Source: an uncultured bacterium
Lineage (GTDB): Bacteria; Bacillota; Clostridia; Lachnospirales; Lachnospiraceae
Assembly: GCA_905215405.1 (NCBI GenBank)
Contig: CAJMQE010000021.1
Span: forward strand, 1-47,668
DNA length: 47,668 bases
Direction: 5' to 3'
Shown here: positions 24,224 to 33,876 of the stretch, one piece after another
Numbering within the stretch: position 1 is the stretch's first letter
Layout: every line of letters begins with the position of its first letter
Program-made: the position numbers and the translations under genes
The notes under the pieces: model-generated
Seen by the model: only the letters and a program-made list of their open reading frames with translations
Told to the model about the DNA's origin: nothing
Database searches by the model: none

Positions 24224-25243
24224 ATGAAAGAAAGATTGAAAAGCATAAGAGAAAAGGCACTTGCCCAGATCAATGAATCTGATTCTCTTGAAAAACTGAA
24301 TGATATTAAAGTTTCTATTTTAGGTAAAAAAGGGGAACTGACTGAAGTATTAAAGGGAATGAAGGATATCGCTCCTGAAGACAGACCACAGGTCGGTCAG
24401 ATCGTAAACGAGACAAGACAGGCAATCGAAGAAGTTCTTGAAAATGCAAAAAAAGATCTTGCAAGAAAGAAAAGAGAAGTGCAGATGAAGAATGAAATCA
24501 TCGATGTAACACTTCCTGCAAAAAAGAACAACGTTGGCCATCGTCATCCAAATACAATTGCACAGGAAGAAGTAGAAAGAATCTTTGTTGGTATGGGTTA
24601 TGAAGTTGTAGAAGGTCCGGAAGTAGAATATGATTACTATAACTTTGAAGCATTAAATATTCCTGCAAATCATCCTGCAAAAGATGAACAGGATACTTTC
24701 TACATCAATGACAAGATCGTACTTAGAACACAGACTTCATCTATTCAGGTACGTGAAATGGAAAAAGGACATCTTCCAATCAGAATGATCGCACCAGGCC
24801 GTGCATTCAGATCTGATGAAGTTGATGCAACACATTCTCCATCTTTCCACCAGATCGAAGGTCTTGTAATTGATAAGGATATTACATTTGCAGATTTAAA
24901 GGGTACACTTGCACAGTTCGCAAAAGAACTTTTTGGTGAAGATACAAAGGTTAAATTCAGACCTCATCATTTCCCATTTACAGAACCAAGTGCAGAAATG
25001 GATGTTACATGTTTTAAATGTGGCGGTAAAGGCTGCAGAATGTGTAAAGGGGAAGGATGGATCGAAATCCTTGGCTGCGGTATGGTTCACCCACATGTAC
25101 TTGAAATGAGCCATATTGATCCTGAAGAATACAAAGGATTTGCTTTTGGTGTTGGTCTTGAAAGAATTGCATTATTAAAATATGAAATCGATGATATGCG
25201 TCTTCTGTATGAAAATGATATCAGATTCTTAAAACAGTTCTAA
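24224..25243 (+). CDS. pheS: Phenylalanyl-tRNA synthetase alpha subunit
   Basis: A 339-residue catalytic subunit. An N-terminal coiled coil (about 1-85) binds tRNA-Phe. The class II core follows with motif 2 in GRAFRSDEVDATHSPSFHQIEG and motif 3 in GFAFGVGLERIAL. It contains a CxxCxxxxCxxC-like insertion (CFKCGGKGCRMC) seen in some Firmicute PheS proteins, perhaps a metal site. GTG 24221 precedes it directly, but ATG 24224 fits the AGGAGG ribosome binding site better. It works as an alpha2-beta2 enzyme with PheT, encoded 91 bp downstream. Confidence 0.97.
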   Translation: MKERLKSIREKALAQINESDSLEKLNDIKVSILGKKGELTEVLKGMKDIAPEDRPQVGQIVNETRQAIEEVLENAKKDLARKKREVQMKNEIIDVTLPAKKNNVGHRHPNTIAQEEVERIFVGMGYEVVEGPEVEYDYYNFEALNIPANHPAKDEQDTFYINDKIVLRTQTSSIQVREMEKGHLPIRMIAPGRAFRSDEVDATHSPSFHQIEGLVIDKDITFADLKGTLAQFAKELFGEDTKVKFRPHHFPFTEPSAEMDVTCFKCGGKGCRMCKGEGWIEILGCGMVHPHVLEMSHIDPEEYKGFAFGVGLERIALLKYEIDDMRLLYENDIRFLKQF

Positions 25244-25334
25244 TTGAAAAGTGCAACAGACCGGAAATAGAATAAATAAAATTAGAACGATTGAAAAAGA
25301 TTGATTTGCGCAAAATGCGCCTAAGGAGGAAATT

Positions 25335-27752
25335 ATGAATACATCAATATCATGGATTAAAGCATATGTACCTGATCTGGATGTGACAAATCAGGAATAC
25401 ATGGATGCAATGACATTATCAGGAACAAAAGTAGAAGGATATGAAGCATTTGATGCTGACCTCGAAAATATCGTGGTTGGTCAGGTAACAAAAATTGAAA
25501 AACACCCTGATGCAGATAAGCTTGTTATCTGTCAGGTAAATATAGGAACAGAAACAATTCAGATCGTAACCGGTGCACCAAATGTATTTGAAGGCGCAAA
25601 AGTACCAGTAGTACTGGATGGTGGACGTGTGGCAGGTGGTCATGATGGAAGTAAGACACCAGGCGGAATCAAAATCAAAAAGGGTAAATTAAGAGGAGTT
25701 CCTTCAAACGGAATGATGTGTTCAATTGAAGAACTTGGTTCTTCGAAAGAATTTTATCCAGATGCACCTGAAGAAGGTCTTTACATTTTAAAGGATGACG
25801 CAGTAATCGGCAGTGACTGTATTGCATATCTTGGTCTTCATGATGCGGTATTTGAATATGAAATCACATCGAACAGAGTAGATTGTTTCAGCGTAATTGG
25901 TGTAGCAAGAGAAGTTGCAGCTACATTTAGAAAGAAATTCATCCCACCAGTTGTTACAAAGACTGGAAACAGCGAAGACGTTAATGATTATGTAACAGCG
26001 GAAGTACAGGCAACAGATCTTTGTCCTAGATATACAGCCAGAATGGTAAAAAATATCAAGCTTGCGCCATCACCAGAATGGATGCAGAGAAGACTTGCAT
26101 CTTGCGGAATCAGACCAATTAACAATATCGTTGATATTACAAATTATGTTATGCAGGAATATGGTCAGCCAATGCATGCTTATGATTTTGATACGATCGC
26201 AGGCAAGAAGATCGTTGTAAAAAGAGCACAGGACAATCAGGAATTTGTTACACTTGATGGCCAGACAAGAAAGCTCGATTCTTCTATTTTGATGATCAAT
26301 GATGCAGAAAAAGCTGTTGGTATCGCTGGTATCATGGGTGGTGAAAATTCTATGATCACAGATGACGTTAAGACGATCCTTTTTGAAGCAGCATGCTTTG
26401 ATGGAACGAATATCCGTTTGTCAGGTAAGAAACTCGGTCTTAGAACAGATGCCTCCGCAAAATTTGAAAAAGGCCTTGATCCTAATAATGCAGAAGAAGC
26501 AATTAACAGAGCATGTCAGCTGATCGAAGAACTGGGTGCTGGTGAAGTTGTTGGTGGTATGGTAGATGTATATCCTGAAAAACGTCAGGAAGTCAGAGTC
26601 GCATTTGAACCAGACAAAATCAATAAATTACTTGGAACAAACATTCCTGCAGAAGAAATGCTTGGCTATTTTAAGACAATTGATCTTGGTTATGATGAAG
26701 CAACAAAAGAAGTAATCGCACCTACATTCAGACAGGATCTTCACAGATGTGCGGATCTTGCAGAAGAAGTAGCAAGATTCTTTGGATATGATAATATTCC
26801 TACAACACTTCCTACAGGAGAAGCTACAACAGGAAAACTCAGTTTTAAGGAAAGAATCGAAAAAGTTGCACAGGACATTGCAGAATTCTGTGGTTTCTCA
26901 CAGGGTATGACTTACTCATTTGAAAGTCCTAAGGTATTTGATAAATTACGTCTTCCAGAAGATTCTGATATGAGAAAATGTGTTGTGATCTCAAATCCAC
27001 TTGGAGAAGATTTCAGTATTATGAGAACAACTTCATTAAATGGTATGCTGACATCACTCGCAACGAACTATAACAGAAGAAATAAAAATGTAAGATTATA
27101 TGAACTTGGTAATATTTATATTCCAAAACAGGTACCAATTACAGAACTTCCAGATGAAAGAATGCAGTTCACACTTGGATTCTTTGGAGAAGGAGATTTC
27201 TTCACAATGAAGGGTGTTATTGAAGAATTCCTTGAAAAAGCTGGTTTAAAGATGAAACCTTCTTATGATCCAAATGCTGGTAAATCTTATCTGCATCCAG
27301 GCAGACAGGCAAATGTAGTATATGACGGTGATGTGATCGGATATCTTGGTGAAGTTCATCCTGATGTTGCTGATACTTATGGAATCGGCGAAAAAGCATA
27401 TGTTGCAGTTCTGGATATGCCAAAAGTCGTAGCACTTGCTACATTTGACAGAAAATACGAAGGTATTGCAAAATATCCAGCTGTATCAAGAGATATTAGT
27501 ATGGTAATGCCAAAATCAATTCTTGTTGGCAGCATTGAAGCAGTTATTGAAAAGAGAGGCGGCAAGCTTCTGGAAAGTTACAAACTGTTTGATATCTATG
27601 AAGGTTCACAGATCAAGGATGGTTATAAATCAGTAGCATATACAATTTCTTTCAGAGCAAAAGACAGAACACTTGAAGATAAAGATATTAATGCTATAAT
27701 GGATAAGATACTGAAAGATCTTGGTGATATGGGCATTGAATTAAGAAAATAA
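25335..27752 (+). CDS. pheT: Phenylalanyl-tRNA synthetase beta subunit
   Basis: An 805-residue subunit of full length. In order it shows an N-terminal OB-fold tRNA-binding domain (about 40-155), the B3/B4 editing domain (about 205-390, with TSNRVDCFSVIGVAREVA at its edge), the B5 domain (about 400-475), the inactive synthetase-like core, and a C-terminal FDX-ACB anticodon-binding domain (last 95 residues, KYPAVSRDISMVM). AAGGAGG precedes the ATG. It is transcribed with pheS under T-box control. Confidence 0.97.
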   Translation: MNTSISWIKAYVPDLDVTNQEYMDAMTLSGTKVEGYEAFDADLENIVVGQVTKIEKHPDADKLVICQVNIGTETIQIVTGAPNVFEGAKVPVVLDGGRVAGGHDGSKTPGGIKIKKGKLRGVPSNGMMCSIEELGSSKEFYPDAPEEGLYILKDDAVIGSDCIAYLGLHDAVFEYEITSNRVDCFSVIGVAREVAATFRKKFIPPVVTKTGNSEDVNDYVTAEVQATDLCPRYTARMVKNIKLAPSPEWMQRRLASCGIRPINNIVDITNYVMQEYGQPMHAYDFDTIAGKKIVVKRAQDNQEFVTLDGQTRKLDSSILMINDAEKAVGIAGIMGGENSMITDDVKTILFEAACFDGTNIRLSGKKLGLRTDASAKFEKGLDPNNAEEAINRACQLIEELGAGEVVGGMVDVYPEKRQEVRVAFEPDKINKLLGTNIPAEEMLGYFKTIDLGYDEATKEVIAPTFRQDLHRCADLAEEVARFFGYDNIPTTLPTGEATTGKLSFKERIEKVAQDIAEFCGFSQGMTYSFESPKVFDKLRLPEDSDMRKCVVISNPLGEDFSIMRTTSLNGMLTSLATNYNRRNKNVRLYELGNIYIPKQVPITELPDERMQFTLGFFGEGDFFTMKGVIEEFLEKAGLKMKPSYDPNAGKSYLHPGRQANVVYDGDVIGYLGEVHPDVADTYGIGEKAYVAVLDMPKVVALATFDRKYEGIAKYPAVSRDISMVMPKSILVGSIEAVIEKRGGKLLESYKLFDIYEGSQIKDGYKSVAYTISFRAKDRTLEDKDINAIMDKILKDLGDMGIELRK

Positions 27753-27815
27753 TTCTTTAGGCCTGCATTCCACTAAGAATCGGTGATAAATTAATTTAGG
27801 AAGGCATTAATTGTT

Positions 27816-28850
27816 ATGATGGAAAAACATGATTTTTATTACGAGCTCCCGGAAGAGCTGATCGCTCAGGATCCATTAACGGATCGTTCCAGCTCAAGAA
27901 TGATGGTTCTTGATAAGGAAACAGGAGCAATAGAACACAAAATATTTAAAGATATCATCGATTACCTGCAGCCAAATGACTGCTTGGTAATCAATGATAC
28001 CAAGGTAATCCCGGCAAGACTGATCGGAGAAAAGAAAGATACGGGTGCTACAATCGAAGTACTGCTTTTAAAGAGACGTCCGGATGTCAAAGATGTGTGG
28101 GAAGTACTTGTAAAACCAGGGAAAAAGGCAAGAGTTGGTGCTGAAATCTCATTTGGTAATGGCAAACTGATCGGTAAAGTCATTGATATCGTAGAAGAAG
28201 GGGATCGTCTGATCCAGTTCTCTTATGATGGAATATTTGAAGAAATTCTGGATGAACTTGGACAGATGCCACTGCCTCCTTATATTACACATAAACTTAA
28301 GGATAGAAACCGTTACCAGACCGTTTATGCAAAACATGAAGGCTCAGCTGCAGCTCCAACGGCCGGACTGCATTTTACCAAGGAACTTCTGGAAGCAATT
28401 AAGGCAAAGGGTGTGAATATTGCCAGTGTAACACTGCATGTAGGACTTGGTACATTCCGTCCTGTAAAGGAAGATAATATTCTGGACCACCATATGCACT
28501 CAGAGTTCTATGTGGTAACACAGGAAGCAGCCGATATGATCAACAACGCCAGAAAGAATGGCGGAAGAGTTATCGCGGTCGGTACTACAAGCTGTAGAAC
28601 ACTGGAATCTGTTGCGGCAGAAGATGGAACAATGAAAGCTGCTAGCGGATGGACAGAAATCTTTATTTATCCAGGATATAAATTTAAGGCAATTGACTGT
28701 CTGATCACGAACTTCCATTTACCAGAATCTACTCTGGTCATGTTGGTATCTGCGCTTGCGGGCAGAGAAAATATTTTGAATGCATATAAAGTCGCTGTTG
28801 GTGACAGATATAGATTCTTCTCATTTGGAGATGCCATGTTCATTCATTAG
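27816..28850 (+). CDS. queA: S-adenosylmethionine:tRNA ribosyltransferase-isomerase
   Basis: A 344-residue enzyme that transfers and isomerises the ribosyl group of SAM onto preQ1-modified tRNA to give epoxyqueuosine. Family signatures include FYYELPEELIAQDPL at the start, VINDTKVIPARL, PPYI, SAAAPTAGLHF and TNFHLPESTLVMLVSA. AGGAAGG at 27799 serves as ribosome binding site; two ATGs in tandem (27816, 27819) are possible. It begins 64 bp after pheT without a terminator, so some transcription may come from the T-box operon. No other queuosine genes are in the window. Confidence 0.96.
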   Translation: MMEKHDFYYELPEELIAQDPLTDRSSSRMMVLDKETGAIEHKIFKDIIDYLQPNDCLVINDTKVIPARLIGEKKDTGATIEVLLLKRRPDVKDVWEVLVKPGKKARVGAEISFGNGKLIGKVIDIVEEGDRLIQFSYDGIFEEILDELGQMPLPPYITHKLKDRNRYQTVYAKHEGSAAAPTAGLHFTKELLEAIKAKGVNIASVTLHVGLGTFRPVKEDNILDHHMHSEFYVVTQEAADMINNARKNGGRVIAVGTTSCRTLESVAAEDGTMKAASGWTEIFIYPGYKFKAIDCLITNFHLPESTLVMLVSALAGRENILNAYKVAVGDRYRFFSFGDAMFIH

Positions 28851-28903
28851 AATGGACAGGCATCCTGAAAATGGGCGAACAAATATAAATTCTGTATTTA
28901 CTA

Positions 28904-28932
28904 TTGTCACATTTACTGGTAAATTATATATA
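28904..28932 (+). promoter_or_regulatory. Promoter of the PilZ-domain gene
   Basis: TTGTCA at 28904-28909 and TATATA at 28927-28932 are separated by 17 bases, about 95 bases ahead of the PilZ gene and past the queA stop. No terminator separates it from queA. Confidence 0.55.
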
Positions 28933-29026
28933 AGAGTACAAAATACAACAACAAGAGACTAGAACTCTTATAAAACGACATATACATAACAAAGTCGTTG
29001 GATTTTAAATACAGGAGGGTGCAATA

Positions 29027-29380
29027 ATGGGTATAGAGCAAAGAAAATCAAAAAGAACAGATATAGATGTAACCGTTTCACTTAGAAAAATTTCAGATGT
29101 TCAGGCAACGGAAGCATTTGAAGTACAGTTACAGAACATTTCTGAAGATGGAATCGCATTTTCAACTGAAAAAGAACTGGATCGCAATGTTACTGGATAT
29201 GATATGAATATTGAGCTGAAAAACGGTGAAAAGTTTGAAGCTGTCGTTCAGATCGTCCGTGTAAATGCTGAAAAAGACAGTACAGAAAAGGTTTATGGAT
29301 GCCGTTTCGTGGGGATCAATGATCTTGATAGATTTAAGATTGTTGTATACCAGGCATTACATGATAATGGAAGAATTTAA
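29027..29380 (+). CDS. PilZ-domain protein, probable cyclic-di-GMP binder
   Basis: A 117-residue single-domain protein. It starts with the arginine-bearing loop IEQRKSKRTDIDV, matching the RxxxR element of PilZ, and continues with ISEDGIAFST, the (D/N)xSxxG element in its Asn form (QNISEDG). Both c-di-GMP contact motifs are thus present, so it should bind the messenger and act as a small effector. ACAGGAGGG is a strong ribosome binding site. It has its own promoter and is followed by the RNase P RNA gene. Its partner in the cell is unknown. Confidence 0.85.
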   Translation: MGIEQRKSKRTDIDVTVSLRKISDVQATEAFEVQLQNISEDGIAFSTEKELDRNVTGYDMNIELKNGEKFEAVVQIVRVNAEKDSTEKVYGCRFVGINDLDRFKIVVYQALHDNGRI

Positions 29381-29387
29381 AAAAAGC

Positions 29388-29450
29388 TTGTAAATTTATC
29401 AGAAGTACGGTATAATGCAAAAGCTTGATTAAATTCGGACAGGATATAAT
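29388..29450 (+). promoter_or_regulatory. Tandem promoters of the RNase P RNA gene
   Basis: The first has TTGTAA at 29388-29393 and TATAAT at 29411-29416 with 17-base spacing. A second perfect TATAAT lies at 29445-29450, with a TTGATT only 14 bases before it. Its start would fall right at the 5' end of the RNA. Confidence 0.6.
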
Positions 29451-29460
29451 TGAATATAAA

Positions 29461-29810
29461 GGAATGAGTAGAACAGATGATCGCAGCTGCAAGTGCCGAA
29501 AGGCCGCAGGTGAGGAAAGTCCGGGCTTCATAGGGCAGGATGCCGGATAACGTCCGGTGGAGGCGACTCCAAGGCTAGTGCAACAGAAACAAACCGCCAG
29601 CAATGGTAAGGGTGGAAAGGCAGTGTAAGAGACTACCGCTCTGTTGGTAACAACAGGGGCAGATGTAAACCCCATCCGAAGCAAGACCAAATAAAAAACA
29701 ATACGGTAGCCCGCCGTGTTTTTAGGTAGGTCGCTCGAACCTGTTGGCAACAGCAGGTCTAGATAGATGATCATCAGATACATAACCCGGCTTATAGTTC
29801 TGCTCATTCC
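29461..29810 (+). ncRNA. rnpB: RNase P RNA, bacterial type A
   Basis: The catalytic RNA of RNase P, which removes tRNA 5' leaders. Conserved elements are clear: GAGGAAAGTCCGGGC near 29511, ACAGAAACAAACCGCC near 29583, GGTAAGGGTGGAAAGG, AGAGACTACCGC, and the 3' block with CAGATACATAACCCGGCTTA. The ends pair with each other (GGAATGAGTAGAAC at the 5' end with GTTCTGCTCATTCC at the 3' end), which fixes the coordinates. A T-run follows at 29811. Confidence 0.97.
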
Positions 29811-29823
29811 TTTTTTATTACTT

Positions 29824-29847
29824 ACTTCGCTGATGCGGAGTTTTTTT
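29824..29847 (+). terminator. Terminator of rnpB
   Basis: ACTTCGC and GCGGAGT form a short stem around TGAT, followed by seven T. The T-run at 29811 directly after the RNA may also contribute to 3' end formation. Confidence 0.7.
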
Positions 29848-29872
29848 ATTGCACATAAAAAGCGAAAAGAAA

Positions 29873-29910
29873 AAAACCAGTGAAGGGAAGAATTCCCATA
29901 CACCGGTTTT
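29873..29910 (-). terminator. Terminator of the pyrBI operon
   Basis: AAAACC(G/A)GTG and CACTGGTTTT pair around a second small stem, GGGAA with TTCCC. On the minus strand the stem ends in a run of T. It lies about 65 bases past the pyrI stop. Confidence 0.75.
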
Positions 29911-29974
29911 CAATCGCTTGATACATTATGTTATATACGATCTTTTGTGTTATGAATGATAACCTTACACAACA

Positions 29975-30400
29975 TTATTTATTATATTTTTCTTCACAGT
30001 ACTTACATCTGTAGACCTGTTTTTCTTCATCAGTCAGAATAAAGACATTGTCTAATTCCTGTTCGATGGAAGTGATACAACGAGGATTCTTACATCTGAT
30101 TACATTTGTGATGACCTTTGGCAGAGAAAGAGGTTTCTTCTCACAAATCTCACCATCTTTGATGATATTTACGGTAATGTTATGATCGATAAAACCTAAA
30201 ATATCAAGATCTACAAGATCAAGACCACCTTCTATTTTAATAATATCTTTTTTTCCCATTTTATTACTGCGGGCGTTTTTAATAATGGCAACGCAGCAGT
30301 CAAGTTTATCGAGTCCGAGGTAATGATAGATCTGCATGCTTTTGCCTGCTTCGATATGATCCAGTACAAAACCCTCATTTAATTGTCCTACGTTAAGCAT
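29975..30400 (-). CDS. pyrI: Aspartate carbamoyltransferase regulatory chain
   Basis: A 141-residue regulatory subunit of ATCase. The N-terminal nucleotide-binding domain (LNEGFVLDHIEAGKSMQIYHYLGL) is followed by a zinc domain with cysteines in CKNPRC and CKYC, which joins it to the catalytic chain. It confers allosteric control by CTP and ATP. Many Firmicutes, such as Bacillus, lack this subunit, while Clostridia often carry it. It lies 80 bp behind pyrB and shares its promoter. Confidence 0.95.
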   Translation of the reverse strand: MLNVGQLNEGFVLDHIEAGKSMQIYHYLGLDKLDCCVAIIKNARSNKMGKKDIIKIEGGLDLVDLDILGFIDHNITVNIIKDGEICEKKPLSLPKVITNVIRCKNPRCITSIEQELDNVFILTDEEKQVYRCKYCEEKYNK

Positions 30401-30480
30401 TTTTCCTCCATTCCGTTACCTGTCTGTAACAATATATAAGATGAACCCCCAAAATGCAGGGATAGTTTTCCTTTTTAGTC

Positions 30481-31398
30481 TTATTGGTCAAGACCGAGCA
30501 GTGTCAGGATAAGAGCCATTCTGACATAAACACCATTTTGTACCTGTTTGAAATAAGCAGCACGTGGATCGTCATCGACTTCAACAGAAATTTCATTTAC
30601 ACGAGGAAGTGGATGAAGTACGTACATATCAGGTTTTGCAAGCTGCATTTTTTCTTCATTAAGAATATAGAAATTCTTCATTCTGAGATATTCTTCTTCA
30701 TTAAAGAAACGTTCCTTCTGTACACGAGTCATATAAAGAATATTCAGTTCAGGCATGACTTCTTCAAGTTTTTCAACTTCTTTATATTCAATGTGGTTCT
30801 CGTCAAGGACATCTTCACGAATATAGTCCGGAATACGAAGTTCTTTTGGAGAGATTAATACGAATTTAACATTAGGATAACGAATCAGGGAATTAATAAG
30901 AGAATGGACAGTACGTCCGAATTTTAAATCGCCACAGAGACCAATGGTAAGATTACCAAGTTCTCCACGTAAAGAGCGGATTGTCATTAAATCTGTAAGA
31001 GTCTGTGTTGGATGCTGATGTCCACCATCACCTGCGTTGATAACCGGGATAGTAGATTTACTTGCTGCGACCATTGGAGCACCTTCTTTCGGATGTCTCA
31101 TGGCACATATATCTGCATAACAGGAAATAACACGAATTGTGTCGGATACGCTTTCTCCTTTTGCAGCTGAACTAGAATCAGCAGAAGAAAAACCAAGAAC
31201 AGAACCGCCAAGATTTAACATTGCGGCTTCAAAACTGAGTCGGGTACGGGTACTTGGCTCATAGAACAGAGTGGCAAGTTTCTTTCCATCACAGCGATGA
31301 TTGTATTTCTGCGGGTTAGCCGCAATATCATCAGCCAGATTGAGTAGTTTATCGAGTTCCTCAACAGACATGTCGAGTGGACTGAGTAAGTGTTTCAT
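30481..31398 (-). CDS. pyrB: Aspartate carbamoyltransferase catalytic chain
   Basis: A 305-residue catalytic subunit that makes N-carbamoyl-aspartate, the committed step of pyrimidine synthesis. The carbamoyl-phosphate motif FYEPSTRTRLSFE, the GDGGHQHPTQ loop and the HPLPRVNEI segment are complete. GGAGG precedes the ATG at 31398. It forms a pyrBI operon with the regulatory chain; no PyrR attenuator or other control element is obvious in the roughly 70-nt leader. Confidence 0.97.
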   Translation of the reverse strand: MKHLLSPLDMSVEELDKLLNLADDIAANPQKYNHRCDGKKLATLFYEPSTRTRLSFEAAMLNLGGSVLGFSSADSSSAAKGESVSDTIRVISCYADICAMRHPKEGAPMVAASKSTIPVINAGDGGHQHPTQTLTDLMTIRSLRGELGNLTIGLCGDLKFGRTVHSLINSLIRYPNVKFVLISPKELRIPDYIREDVLDENHIEYKEVEKLEEVMPELNILYMTRVQKERFFNEEEYLRMKNFYILNEEKMQLAKPDMYVLHPLPRVNEISVEVDDDPRAAYFKQVQNGVYVRMALILTLLGLDQ

Positions 31399-31476
31399 GG
31401 GAATACCTCCAGTATAATGATTTTGGTAAGTCCTGAATGAAGTTAGATTTGTAATTCATTTTCAATTACCTTTTCT

Positions 31477-31505
31477 ATTCTACTATCTTTTGTCCCAATT
31501 CTCAA
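31477..31505 (-). promoter_or_regulatory. Promoter of pyrBI
   Basis: On the minus strand, TTGAGA (31505-31500) and TAGAAT (31482-31477) are 17 bases apart. It is nearly back to back with the trpS promoter, with which it shares the region 31500-31511. Confidence 0.65.
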
Positions 31506-31534
31506 TTGTTATTTTAAAAAAATTATGTTATTAT
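31506..31534 (+). promoter_or_regulatory. Promoter of trpS
   Basis: TTGTTA at 31506-31511 and TATTAT at 31529-31534 are 17 bases apart. The resulting leader is about 165 bases and contains a GACACAT/ATGTGTC hairpin at 31574-31593 but no T-box, which has a conserved GGGTGG(N)ACC element. Confidence 0.6.
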
Positions 31535-31705
31535 TAATGATTGAGAGATAACAGTGTATTTTACTGGCTTTCCGACACATTTTTGTATGTGTCTGGCTGG
31601 TTTGACTGTGGCCTGAAAGACAGGAACAAAAAGACCAGTTCGTTTATAAATGGTATAACAGGTAAAAATATCAAATAGAAAAAAACAGATAGATGGAGGA
31701 TGAAA

Positions 31706-32791
31706 ATGTCTAAAATTATACTTACAGGAGACAGACCTACAGGAAGATTACATGTTGGACACTACGTTGGTTCACTGAAAAGAAGAGTGGAACTCCAGAA
31801 TTCAGGAGAATATGATAAAATCTACATTATGATCGCAGATGCACAGGCACTGACAGATAATGCAGATAATCCAGAAAAAGTACGTCAGAATATTATCGAG
31901 GTCGCACTTGATTACCTTTCATGTGGACTCGATCCTACAAAATCAACACTCTTTATCCAGTCACAGATTCCAGAACTGACAGAATTGTCATTCTACTATA
32001 TGAATCTTGTTACTGTATCAAGATTACAGAGAAATCCTACAGTAAAATCTGAAATACATCAAAGAAATTTCGAAGCAAGCATTCCAGTTGGATTCTTTAC
32101 GTATCCAATCAGCCAGGCCGCTGATATCACAGCATTTAAGGCAACAACTGTTCCAGTTGGTGAAGATCAGCTTCCTATGATCGAGCAGACAAAGGAAATC
32201 GTTAGAAAATTCAATAATGTGTATGGAGAAGCACTTGTAGAGCCAGAAGTTCTCCTTCCAGATAACAAAGCATGTTTAAGACTGCCAGGTATCGATGGAA
32301 AGGCAAAGATGAGCAAGTCACTTGGCAACTGTATCTATCTTTCTGATACACCAGAAGATGTAAAGAAGAAGATCATGAGCATGTATACAGATCCTGAACA
32401 TATCAGAGTCGAAGATCCTGGTAAGATCGAAGGAAATACTGTATTTACTTATCTTGATGCATTTAGTAGACCAGAACACTTTGAGGAATATTTAAAGGAT
32501 TATGCATGTCTTGACGAACTGAAAGATCATTACAAACGTGGTGGACTTGGGGATGTTAAGGTCAAGAAGTTCTTAAATAATGTTCTGCAGGAAGAACTGG
32601 AACCAATCAGAGCAAGAAGAAAAGAATATGAAAAAGATATTCCTGAAGTTTATCATATTCTCAGAAAAGGCAGTATTGAAGCAGAGAAGGTTGCTGCCCA
32701 GACTTTACGTGATGTAAAGGACAAGATGAGAATTAATTATTTTGATGATTTGGAATTAATTAACCAGCAGTCAGAAAGATTTGCAAAATAA
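31706..32791 (+). CDS. trpS: Tryptophanyl-tRNA synthetase
   Basis: A 361-residue class I synthetase. The HIGH motif appears as HVGH in TGRLHVGHYVGSL and the KMSKS loop as KAKMSKSLGN. Tryptophan-binding segments such as TYPISQAADITAF are present. ATG 31706 follows GATGGAGG at seven bases and is preferred over the ATG at 31700. The 29-bp gap to the lactonase-like gene suggests the two are cotranscribed. Unlike pheST it is not under T-box control. Confidence 0.97.
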   Translation: MSKIILTGDRPTGRLHVGHYVGSLKRRVELQNSGEYDKIYIMIADAQALTDNADNPEKVRQNIIEVALDYLSCGLDPTKSTLFIQSQIPELTELSFYYMNLVTVSRLQRNPTVKSEIHQRNFEASIPVGFFTYPISQAADITAFKATTVPVGEDQLPMIEQTKEIVRKFNNVYGEALVEPEVLLPDNKACLRLPGIDGKAKMSKSLGNCIYLSDTPEDVKKKIMSMYTDPEHIRVEDPGKIEGNTVFTYLDAFSRPEHFEEYLKDYACLDELKDHYKRGGLGDVKVKKFLNNVLQEELEPIRARRKEYEKDIPEVYHILRKGSIEAEKVAAQTLRDVKDKMRINYFDDLELINQQSERFAK

Positions 32792-32820
32792 ATCGTTCTT
32801 TTGAGGAATGGAGGTTTATT

Positions 32821-33876
32821 ATGGAAAAGAAATATATCGCTTATGCAGGAACGTACACGCATGAGACAAGTAAGGGGATTCATATTTTTGATGTGGATGT
32901 GGAAAAGGGAAGAATCATACCGAAAAAAGAGGTCGTGATCAACAATCCTTCCTATGTCACAGTATCCGCTGATCACAAGTATCTTTATTCGATTTGTGAT
33001 GAAGGTGTTGCAGCATTTGCCATTCAGCCGGATGGCGATCTGAAGCAGCTCAACGTGAAAAGTATCAATGGTATGAGAGGCTGTCATCTGTCAGTTACAA
33101 AAGCGAATACACATATTTTTATTTCGGGATACCACGATGGCAAGATCACGGTAATGAGCCTGAATAAAGACGGCAGCATCGGCGAGATCACCGATGCAGT
33201 CTTCCATAAAGGAATCGGAAGTATTGCAGAACGTAATTTTCGTCCACACGTCAGCTGTGCAACACTGACACCGGATGAAGAAGTATTGTGTGTCTGCGAC
33301 CTTGGAATTGATCAGATCAAACTTTATAAGTTCGATCATGAGACGGGAAAACTGAAATTACATGATATTATCCGTTCCCAGCTGGAATCCGCACCAAAGG
33401 AAATCAAATTCAGTCCGGATGGAAGATTTGCTTATGTTGTCTGTGAATTGAAGAATTTTATTAACGTTTATGCTTACAATAAAGAGGACGACAAGAATCG
33501 TTTTGAATTTATTCAGAACATCTTTACGCTTAGAAGAGAGCACAGGATCAATAGTGCTGCTACGGACATTGCATTTTCACCAGATGGCAATAATCTGGTT
33601 TGCTCAAATGCAGGTGATAATACCCTGACAATGTACCGTGTCGATAAAGAGAGCGGAAAGCTGACGCTGATCTCCTCGCTACCATTGAGTGGGGATTATC
33701 CAAAATATGTTAAGTTTTTCCCTGATGGGAAACATATTCTCAGTATGAATCACAATGGAAATACAGTAACTGATTTTACGATTCATTTTGAAAAAGGTCT
33801 GATTGTTATGAATGGCAGAGAAATCAAGATTTCCAAACCGAACAATCTGGTTATGATTCCACTTCAGGAGTCGTAG
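32821..33876 (+). CDS. Lactonase-family beta-propeller protein (6-phosphogluconolactonase-like)
   Basis: A 351-residue seven-bladed beta-propeller of the YkgB/Pgl family. It starts IAYAGTYTHETSKGIHIF, with repeats of the FSPDGRFAYVVCE, ATDIAFSPDGNNLVCSN and FFPDGKHILSMNHNGNT kind in each blade. Members hydrolyse 6-phosphogluconolactone in the pentose phosphate pathway, but many homologues in Clostridia are uncharacterised. It follows trpS closely, shares no other pathway gene, and ends just before a strong terminator. Confidence 0.85.
   Translation: MEKKYIAYAGTYTHETSKGIHIFDVDVEKGRIIPKKEVVINNPSYVTVSADHKYLYSICDEGVAAFAIQPDGDLKQLNVKSINGMRGCHLSVTKANTHIFISGYHDGKITVMSLNKDGSIGEITDAVFHKGIGSIAERNFRPHVSCATLTPDEEVLCVCDLGIDQIKLYKFDHETGKLKLHDIIRSQLESAPKEIKFSPDGRFAYVVCELKNFINVYAYNKEDDKNRFEFIQNIFTLRREHRINSAATDIAFSPDGNNLVCSNAGDNTLTMYRVDKESGKLTLISSLPLSGDYPKYVKFFPDGKHILSMNHNGNTVTDFTIHFEKGLIVMNGREIKISKPNNLVMIPLQES

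Noticed and set aside
29334..29903. 189-residue open frame on the minus strand
   Set aside because: It covers the RNase P RNA gene from the opposite strand. The structured RNA explains the sequence.
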